Below are positions 58,554 to 64,000 of a stretch of DNA of 64,000 bases, one piece after another (position 1 is the stretch's first letter; each line of letters starts with the position of its first letter). The stretch spans positions 620,001-684,000 of the forward strand of contig NZ_FTPQ01000001.1 in assembly GCF_900156435.1 (NCBI RefSeq), in the 5' to 3' direction. The notes below the pieces were generated by a model, which saw nothing but the letters and a program-made list of their open reading frames with translations, was not told where the DNA came from and ran no database searches. Source of the DNA: Microbacterium sp. RU1D. Lineage in GTDB: Bacteria > Actinomycetota > Actinomycetes > Actinomycetales > Microbacteriaceae. A program made the translations under genes and the position numbers.

Positions 58554-59768
58554 TCAGTCCAGGAACTCCCGCGCCGCCACCACGAGGTTCTCCACGCCGC
58601 GGTCGATCGTCGGCTGCATGACCGGGGCGAAGAAGGGGGAGTGGTTCGTCGGGATGTCGCGCTCGATCGTGCCGCCGGCCAGGGCGTCCGCGAACTTCTG
58701 AGGGTCGACCCCGCCCCAGAACCAGAACACCAGCGGCGCGCCGGACTCGCGGGCGAACCACGACACGTCCTCGCTGCCGGTGAACATGCCGGGATCGACC
58801 ACGCCGGCCTCCCCGAAAGCCCGCCGGAACGCGGCCGTCAGGCGGGAGGTGGCATCCACGTCGTTGATGGTGGGCGGCAGGGTGTGGTCGGTGCTGATGG
58901 TGGGTTCCTGCTCGGCACCGGATGCCGCGGCCTCGGCCCGGATGATCCGCTCGACCTTACTCATGACCCGCGCGCGTGCCGCGTCGTCGGGATAGCGCAG
59001 GCTCAGCTCGAGCTTCGCCTCGGCCGGGATGATGTTGTTCTTCAGGCCCGCGTGGATCGAACCGACCGTGACGACCGCGACGTCGCGCGGGTCGACCTCG
59101 CGCGAGACGACCGTCTGCAGGCGCATGACGGTCGCCGCGGCCATGACGACCGGGTCGATCGTGGAGTGCGGGCGCGAGCCGTGGCCGCCGCGGCCGTGCA
59201 GCACCACGGTGAGACCGTCGGATGCCGCCATCTGCGTGCCCGGGCGGACGCCGATGACACCGGCGGGCAGCGGTGTGACGTGCTGGCCGAGCACGATGTC
59301 GGGCTTCGGGTAGCGATCGAGCACGCCGTCGGCGATCATCGCCTGCGAGCCCGCGCCGTACTCCTCGGCCGGCTGGAACACCGCGACGACGGTGCCCGAC
59401 CACTCGTCGGTCGTGGCGACGAGCCGCTCGAGCGCGCCGATGAGAGCGGTGACGTGCATGTCGTGACCGCACGCGTGCATGACGGGCACGGCGTTGCCGG
59501 CGGGGTCGGTGCCGCGGGCAGTGCTGGCGTAGGCGAGGCCCGTCTGCTCCTCGACGGGGAGGCCGTCCATGTCGGCGCGCAGCCACACGACCGGCCCGGG
59601 GCCGTTGTCGATCCGCGTGACGACCCCCGTGCGTCCGACGCCCTCCTCGACCTCGAGACCGAGATCGGCGAGGTGGCGCGCGATGACGCCCGCCGTCCGG
59701 GTCTCCTGGAACGACAGTTCCGGGTGGGTGTGCAGGTCGGTGTAGAGGCTTTCGAGGTCGACGCTCAT
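58554..59768 (-). CDS. M20-family amidohydrolase
   Basis: 404 aa. Zinc peptidase/amidohydrolase of the M20D group: LHTHPELSFQETRTAGVIA, RADMDGLPVEEQTGL, MHACGHDMHVTALIGA, FQPAEEYGAGSQAMI, HGRGGHGSRPHSTIDPV and a final PTNHSPFFAPV. Removes acyl or amino groups from small amides (hippurate/N-acyl amino acid type). ATG 59768 lies six bases after TAGGCT, so it is leaderless. Convergent with the second hisD-like gene; membership in the catabolic cluster is by position only. Confidence 0.93.
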   Translation of the reverse strand: MSVDLESLYTDLHTHPELSFQETRTAGVIARHLADLGLEVEEGVGRTGVVTRIDNGPGPVVWLRADMDGLPVEEQTGLAYASTARGTDPAGNAVPVMHACGHDMHVTALIGALERLVATTDEWSGTVVAVFQPAEEYGAGSQAMIADGVLDRYPKPDIVLGQHVTPLPAGVIGVRPGTQMAASDGLTVVLHGRGGHGSRPHSTIDPVVMAAATVMRLQTVVSREVDPRDVAVVTVGSIHAGLKNNIIPAEAKLELSLRYPDDAARARVMSKVERIIRAEAAASGAEQEPTISTDHTLPPTINDVDATSRLTAAFRRAFGEAGVVDPGMFTGSEDVSWFARESGAPLVFWFWGGVDPQKFADALAGGTIERDIPTNHSPFFAPVMQPTIDRGVENLVVAAREFLD

Positions 59769-59774
59769 GGATCG

Positions 59775-59780
59775 AGCCTA
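59775..59780 (-). promoter_or_regulatory. -10 box, M20 amidohydrolase gene
   Basis: Minus-strand TAGGCT (59780-59775), six bases before ATG 59768. Confidence 0.6.
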
Positions 59781-59859
59781 GTTCGCGGTCGTCTTCCCCG
59801 CCCCGGGCCCCGCTCGCCCGGAAGAATCTCGTCACCGGCGCGCAGGCCCCGGCATTCGA

Positions 59860-59918
59860 TCGAGTGTCCGGAACACCCGGACGCCGTGAAGACTGCCCCG
59901 GGTGTCTTGGACGCTCGA
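59860..59918. repeat. Palindromic intergenic repeat, copy C
   Basis: TCGAGTGTCC (59860-59869) pairs with GGACGCTCGA (59909-59918) at 9 of 10, and ACACCCGG pairs perfectly with CCGGGTGT inside. Lies between divergent genes, so here it cannot be a simple terminator. Confidence 0.85.
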
Positions 59919-60026
59919 CCTGCCTTATGAGGACCCGCCCCGGCTGCGGCGAACGGGCGCTACCGGATGCCCCGCAGCCGGCGCAACCCGACCGATCCGG
60001 TCAGGCGAGGCGGAGAGGCTGTGCGC

Positions 60027-61220
60027 ATGACCACGACACACTTCGACTACCTCATCGTCGGCGGCGGAATGGTCGCCGACACCGCCGCGCGCGGCATCCG
60101 CGAGATCGACGCGGACGGGTCCATCGGCATCCTGAGCGACGACGTCGACGAGCCGTACACGCGCCCCGCCCTCAGCAAGAAGCTGTGGACCGACGACGAG
60201 TTCACGTGGGACGCGGTGCCGCTGGGCACCGCCGCCGACACCGGCGCCGACATCCGGCTGCGCACGCGCGCCACGGCCATCCGACCCGATGACCACGAGG
60301 TGGATGCCGATGACGAGACGTTCTCGTACGGCAAGCTCCTGATCGCCACCGGCGGGAAGCCCGTGCCCCTCCCCGTCGACGACCGCTCGAACGGTGACCG
60401 GGTGCTGTCGTTCCGCACGGCCGAGGACTACCGGCGCCTCCGCTCGCTGGCCGATGACGTCGAGCGCATCGCGGTCGTGGGCGGCGGGTACATCGGCTCC
60501 GAGCTCGCGGCGGCCCTCGTGCAGAACGGCGTCGACACCGTGCTCATCCACACCGGGGCGGTCCTGGGCGACGCGGTCTTCCCCGCGGCGCTCGCCGAGC
60601 GCTTCGAGAAGCTGTTCCGCGACGCGGGCGTGGAGATCGTCGCGGGGTCGAAGGTCTCGGGAGGAGAGGTGGATGCCACGGGCGCCCGCCTCGAACTCGA
60701 GAACGGCGACGAGGTGCGCGCCGACGCCGTGGTGAGCGGTCTCGGCATCGAGGTCGCGACCGACCTCGCCGAGGAGGCCGGCCTCACGGTCGACGACGGC
60801 GTGCACGTCGACGCGCAGCTGCGCGCCTCGGCCGACGACGTCTACGCCGCCGGCGACGTGGCGAGCTACCCCGACCGCCTCCTGGGGCGCCGGCGGGTCG
60901 AGCACGTCGACAACGCCAACGAGCAGGGCAAGGCGGCGGGGCGCAACCTCGCTGGCGCCGCCGAGCCGTACACGCACACTCCGTACTACTACTCCGCGGT
61001 GTTCGGCATCCGGTACGAGGCGGTGGGAACCCTCGACTCCTCGCTCGACACGGTCGAGGACTGGATCGACGCCGACCGCGGGGTCGTCTACTACCTCGAC
61101 GACGACCGCGTCGTGGGCGTGCTCCTCTGGAACGTGGAGAAGTCCCGGGATGCCGCCCGCACGGTGCTGGCGGAAGCCGACACCCTGACGCGCGACGATC
61201 TGGTGGGTCGGATCCGCTGA
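60027..61220 (+). CDS. FAD-dependent pyridine nucleotide-disulfide oxidoreductase, AIF-like
   Basis: 397 aa. FAD site FDYLIVGGGMVADTAARGIR (about 6-25) with PYTRPALSKKLW typical of AIF/ferredoxin-reductase proteins, NAD site RIAVVGGGYIGSELAAALVQNG (about 153-174), VYAAGDVASYPDRLLG and a C-terminal domain with YYYSAVFGIRYEAVG. No redox Cys pair, so not a thioredoxin or glutathione reductase; probably passes electrons from NAD(P)H to an unknown acceptor. GGAGAGG before ATG 60027. Monocistronic. Confidence 0.9.
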   Translation: MTTTHFDYLIVGGGMVADTAARGIREIDADGSIGILSDDVDEPYTRPALSKKLWTDDEFTWDAVPLGTAADTGADIRLRTRATAIRPDDHEVDADDETFSYGKLLIATGGKPVPLPVDDRSNGDRVLSFRTAEDYRRLRSLADDVERIAVVGGGYIGSELAAALVQNGVDTVLIHTGAVLGDAVFPAALAERFEKLFRDAGVEIVAGSKVSGGEVDATGARLELENGDEVRADAVVSGLGIEVATDLAEEAGLTVDDGVHVDAQLRASADDVYAAGDVASYPDRLLGRRRVEHVDNANEQGKAAGRNLAGAAEPYTHTPYYYSAVFGIRYEAVGTLDSSLDTVEDWIDADRGVVYYLDDDRVVGVLLWNVEKSRDAARTVLAEADTLTRDDLVGRIR

Positions 61221-61392
61221 GCGGACTGCGCCTCCACGGGCATCGAGACCGGCGGGCCGGTCGGAACCGGCGACGGTGACGACTCGGCCCGCCGCTCTCG
61301 CGCGCGATCGGCGGTGTGCCCCGCGGCTCCACGGGTCTACCCTGGACGCGCGCTGTGCGTCTCACGGTGCGCGAAACCCGGGAGCACCCCAC

Positions 61393-62631
61393 ATGGCCAC
61401 AGCCGAGCTGCGTCTCACCCTGCCCATCGATCGCGCGCGCGATGCCCTGACGGCCGCGCTCGTCGAAGAGGGCTTCTCGGTCCAGCCGACGCCGACCGGA
61501 GCGCTCTCCGTCTCGCGCGACAGCGGGGGGACGTCGCTCGACGCAGACGCCTCCACCGGATCGGGCGCGCGCGGGCGGTTCGACGTGCACCTGACCGACT
61601 CCCCCGAGGGCGCGCTCGCGTCGTTCGAGCGCTCGCCGGCGGACGACGGCCCGGCCGTGGTCGAGGGGGACCTCGCTCGCGACGCCGCGCGCCGCGTGGG
61701 GGAACGGCTCGCGAGGCAGGGGGTGATCGCCGGCGCCTCGGCGGGCGACGCGGAGGGGGCGCCGATCGCCGGGCCCATCCCACCCTCGGTCGGTGCGTCT
61801 CCGGTGCCGCCGCCCGGAAACCCCGCTGCCGCCGGCTACCCGGGTTACCCGGGAACCGCCCAGTTCGTCCCGTCCGGCTCGCCCTCCGCACCCGGAACGT
61901 CTCCGTACGCCCCGGATACGTCGACCTCCGCCCCCGGGATGCCGCCCTACGCCCCGGCCGCGGCATCCGGACGCACCAACGGCGTCGCGATCGCCGCGAT
62001 CATCATGGGTTTCGTCGTGCCGATCGGCGGGATCATCGCCGGGGCCATCGCCCTCGCCCAGATCAAGCGCACGGGCGAGAAGGGCCGCGGCCTCGCCATC
62101 GGCGGGATCGTCGCGGGCGGCGTCATCACGGTGCTCTCGGGCATCGCGGTCGTCGCCCTCGTGATGCTCGCGCTCTTCGGCGCCGGTGTCGCGGCGACCT
62201 CGGTCGATCCGTTCGATCCTCCCGTCGATACGGGCGACGGGGGCGTGACCATCGGCCCGAGCGAGCAGGCGCCGAGCGACGCGTACACGCTGCCGGTGGG
62301 GCTGTGTCTCGATGAGGTCCCGAGCGGGGTCATCTCGCCCGCGAACGTCCTCGACTGCGCCCAGCCGCATGCGTACGAGGTCTTCGGCAGCTTCTTCCTC
62401 GAGGACGGCGCCTTCCCCGGCGACGACACCGTCGAGTCCTCGGCGTACGAGCAGTGCGACGCCGCGTATCCCGACTTCGTCGGCATCCCCTGGGAACAGT
62501 CCGCGCTCGCCTATTACTACGTCGCGCCGAACGAGCAGACGTGGGCCGAGGGCGACCGCGAGATCTCGTGCCTGCTGTACGACCCCGAGGCGGAGGAGAC
62601 CACCGGATCGCTGCGGGGGTCTGCTCGCTGA
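61393..62631 (+). CDS. DUF4190/septum-formation-type membrane protein
   Basis: 412 aa. Residues 1-115 form a small alpha/beta domain (ATAELRLTLPIDRARDALTAALVEEGFSV); then a Pro/Gly/Tyr-rich linker (about 135-195), two membrane helices of DUF4190 type (NGVAIAAIIMGFVVPIGGIIAGAIALAQIKRTGEKGRGLAIGG) and an external domain with four Cys (LCLDEVPSGVIS, VLDCAQPHAYEVFG, AYEQCDAAYPDFVG, EISCLLY) like the Septum_form family. Role unproven, possibly cell-envelope. Start ATG 61393; a TACCCT box lies 50 bp upstream. Confidence 0.85.
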   Translation: MATAELRLTLPIDRARDALTAALVEEGFSVQPTPTGALSVSRDSGGTSLDADASTGSGARGRFDVHLTDSPEGALASFERSPADDGPAVVEGDLARDAARRVGERLARQGVIAGASAGDAEGAPIAGPIPPSVGASPVPPPGNPAAAGYPGYPGTAQFVPSGSPSAPGTSPYAPDTSTSAPGMPPYAPAAASGRTNGVAIAAIIMGFVVPIGGIIAGAIALAQIKRTGEKGRGLAIGGIVAGGVITVLSGIAVVALVMLALFGAGVAATSVDPFDPPVDTGDGGVTIGPSEQAPSDAYTLPVGLCLDEVPSGVISPANVLDCAQPHAYEVFGSFFLEDGAFPGDDTVESSAYEQCDAAYPDFVGIPWEQSALAYYYVAPNEQTWAEGDREISCLLYDPEAEETTGSLRGSAR

Positions 62632-62642
62632 TCGCGTCCCTC

Positions 62643-62670
62643 GGAGCCGGTGGACGGGGGTGACGGCTCC
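62643..62670. terminator. Hairpin between 61393 and 62683 genes
   Basis: GGAGCCG (62643-62649) and CGGCTCC (62664-62670) form a perfect 7-bp stem between convergent genes. Confidence 0.6.
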
Positions 62671-62682
62671 CGACGCGCGCGG

Positions 62683-63684
62683 TCAGGCCGCGGGCGGAGC
62701 CGTCGAGCCTCGGTCGACCAGCTCGAACGGCAGGGTTCCCCGGCCGCGCGCGGGCTCGGCCCCGTCGAGTTCGGCCAGCACGGCGTCGGCGGCGCGTTCG
62801 CCCTGGCCGCGCGCGAACTGGTCCACGGTGGTCAGCCCGAACCAGCGGCCCAGCTCGTGGCCGTCGACACCGATGACCGACACGTCGTCGGGAACGCGGA
62901 GTCCTCGCTCCCGGGCGGCGAGGATCGCACCGATGGCCATCTCGTCGGAGGCCGCGAACAGGGCGGTCGGGGCATCGGCGACGGCCAGCGCGCGCGCCGC
63001 CGCCTCGGAGCCGCCCTCGATGGTGAAGTCGGCGGGCTCGAACCGCGCGCCCTCGACACCGGCCTCGGCGAGCACCTGCTCGAACCCCCGCCGACGCAGC
63101 GAGGGCACGCTCGATCCGGCATCGATCGCGGCGTCCGCCCCGATGTGGGTGATGCGGCGGTGCCCCAGCTCGAGCAGGTGCGTCGTCGCGAGGCGGCCGA
63201 CGGCGAGGTCGTCGACCGTCAGGGTGGTCAGCAGCGGGTTGGGGCCGGCGATCGCGACGATCGGCACACCGAGGCCCCGCAGCGACGACGATTCCTCGGC
63301 ATCCAGTTCGAGGGCGATCGTGATGACCGCGTCGATCCGGCGGCGCCGCAGGTGGTCGTCGAAGACGCGGCGGCGTTCGGCGGGGTCGGCGCTCACGCTG
63401 TACAGCGTGATGTCGTAGCCCTGACGCACGAGGGCGTCGGAGATGCCCGCCAGCACGGTGCTGAAGAACCACCGGTCGAGGAAGGGCACGACCACCCCGA
63501 CCGCGCGCGTGCGTCCGGATGCCAGGCTCGACGCCGCCGCCGACACCACGTAGCCGAGCTCGTCGGCCGCGGCGAGCACGCGATCGCGCGCGGCGGCGGA
63601 GACGGGACCCCGTCCGCTCAGCGCCCGCGAGACCGTGGCCGTCGACACGCCCGCCGCGCGTGCGACGTCGTCGATGCCGGCCAC
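62683..63684 (-). CDS. LacI-family regulator (glycosidase-associated)
   Basis: 333 aa. Helix-turn-helix IDDVARAAGVSTATVSRALSGRGPVSAAARDRVLAAADELGYV (about 4-46), hinge ASSLASGRTRAVGVVVP, ligand domain with GHRRITHIGADAAIDAGSS, FAASDEMAIGAILAARERG and VSVIGVDGHELG. Lies 38 bp downstream of the glycosidase gene in the same direction, so it is probably co-transcribed with it and represses alpha-glucoside use. Start ATG 63684. Confidence 0.92.
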   Translation of the reverse strand: MAGIDDVARAAGVSTATVSRALSGRGPVSAAARDRVLAAADELGYVVSAAASSLASGRTRAVGVVVPFLDRWFFSTVLAGISDALVRQGYDITLYSVSADPAERRRVFDDHLRRRRIDAVITIALELDAEESSSLRGLGVPIVAIAGPNPLLTTLTVDDLAVGRLATTHLLELGHRRITHIGADAAIDAGSSVPSLRRRGFEQVLAEAGVEGARFEPADFTIEGGSEAAARALAVADAPTALFAASDEMAIGAILAARERGLRVPDDVSVIGVDGHELGRWFGLTTVDQFARGQGERAADAVLAELDGAEPARGRGTLPFELVDRGSTAPPAA

Positions 63685-63722
63685 GGTCTCGTGCGTCCGG
63701 GGAGGATGGAGGATGCCGCGGC

Positions 63723-64000
63723 TTACGCCGCCGCGATCCAGACGGTCGTGTCGGTGGGCAGGCGCTCACCGTCGAGGGGACCGCTCGCGATGAGCACCTC
63801 TCCGGCGGGCAGCTCGACGGCGGCGTCGCCCAGGTTGGCGATCACCAGCAGCGAGCCGTTGCGGAACGCCACGACATCGTCTCCGTAGCCGTCGACCCAC
63901 TCGAGGTCACCGGCGCCGAGGTTGCGGGCACGGCGCTCGGCGAGCAGCGAGCGGTACAGCGAGAGGGTCGATGAGGGATCGTCGACCTGCTGGTCGAAGG
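63723..64000 (-). CDS. C-terminal end of a probable GH13 alpha-glucosidase (start beyond window)
   Basis: Last 91 residues only: from QQVDDPSSTLSLYRSLLAERR, then GDDVVAFRNGSLLVIANLGDAAVELPAGEVLIASGPL to the TAA at 63725-63723. The SxLxLYRxLLAxRR helix and the C-terminal beta domain with NLGDAAVELP are typical of GH13 alpha-glucosidases and oligo-1,6-glucosidases. Catalytic residues are outside the window. The adjacent LacI supports a sugar role. Confidence 0.75.
   Translation of the reverse strand, partial: FDQQVDDPSSTLSLYRSLLAERRARNLGAGDLEWVDGYGDDVVAFRNGSLLVIANLGDAAVELPAGEVLIASGPLDGERLPTDTTVWIAAA

Noticed and set aside
59860..59918. Copy C of the palindromic repeat as a terminator
   Set aside because: It lies between the starts of two divergent genes, where no transcript ends are expected.
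1..64000. CRISPR arrays, tRNA/rRNA genes, prophage, integrase or insertion sequences
   Set aside because: No direct-repeat/spacer arrays, cloverleaf-like motifs, transposase or integrase genes were recognised by eye; tRNAscan and repeat finders would be needed to exclude short or degenerate cases.

Overview
The window is a very GC-rich, gene-dense bacterial chromosome segment with no rRNA, tRNA, CRISPR, phage or insertion-sequence genes that I can see. Codon use (third position almost always G or C), many genes starting 6-8 bases after a TANNNT -10 box (leaderless mRNAs), frequent GTG starts, ATGA/GTGA overlaps, a SufU-type scaffold and a Corynebacterium-like ArsR point to an actinobacterium, most likely the Microbacteriaceae (Microbacterium or a close relative). 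That assignment is inference from style, not a database match.

Layout. 1-2.0 kb: two sugar ABC permeases (second one cut by the window edge) with a LacI-type operator. 2.2-5.4 kb: DUF1990 protein, then moeA and a MobA-like gene fused to a small C-terminal domain, and a DUF1232 membrane protein. 5.4-6.05 kb: VapBC-type toxin-antitoxin pair. 6.05-8.4 kb: two divergent citrate synthase-family genes. 8.4-12.7 kb: MFS exporter, AraC regulator, lipoprotein, small membrane protein, DUF429 protein. 12.7-15.4 kb: arsenic cluster (arsC, GNAT, flavoprotein, divergent arsR) without an efflux pump. 15.5-17.0 kb: ArsR-type repressor with a tandem AHSA1/SRPBCC protein. 17.1-19.5 kb: DUF1801 protein and sufU-sufS. 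19.6-20.9 kb: fragment of a surface protein and a small hypothetical. 20.9-26.9 kb: Lrp/AsnC regulator divergent from a five-gene peptide/opine-type ABC importer.

26.9-35.0 kb is a complete kdp potassium-uptake locus, all on the minus strand and read from high to low coordinates: a 46-aa membrane protein, kdpF, kdpA, kdpB, kdpC, kdpD, kdpE. A KimA-like permease lies at 35.8-37.9 kb, making this a potassium-handling region, with an ArfB-like ribosome-rescue gene between. 38-45 kb: serine hydrolase, VanZ-RDD fusion, WS/DGAT acyltransferase, a copper group (membrane protein, YcnI, CopC), a zinc metallopeptidase and a 32-codon relic of a sugar permease.

45.1-59.8 kb is the most distinctive part: a catabolic cluster with its own sugar-type ABC importer, alpha/beta hydrolase, HpcH/HpaI aldolase, SDR, two divergent HisD-like dehydrogenases, a LacI regulator, a double SnoaL/NTF2-like protein, a bicupin, a nitrilase-superfamily amidase (apparently using a CTG start), a LysR regulator and an M20 amidohydrolase. 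Copies of an ATACGTAT/ATACGCAT operator precede the importer, the HisD operon and the SnoaL-bicupin-amidase operon, so the LacI protein probably controls three of its units together. The substrate is unknown. The end (60-64 kb) holds an AIF-like FAD reductase, a DUF4190/septum-formation-type membrane protein, a LacI regulator and the 3' end of what looks like a GH13 glycosidase.

Beyond genes, I see three copies of a 57-59 bp palindromic intergenic repeat, a separate 66-bp nested palindrome, an in-frame palindromic repeat insertion inside kdpB, and a roughly tenfold excess of the heptamer GGATGCC/GGCATCC. No stretch over about 300 bases lacks a gene; the largest gaps are 1892-2177, 2664-2938 and 40024-40296 and are described below.
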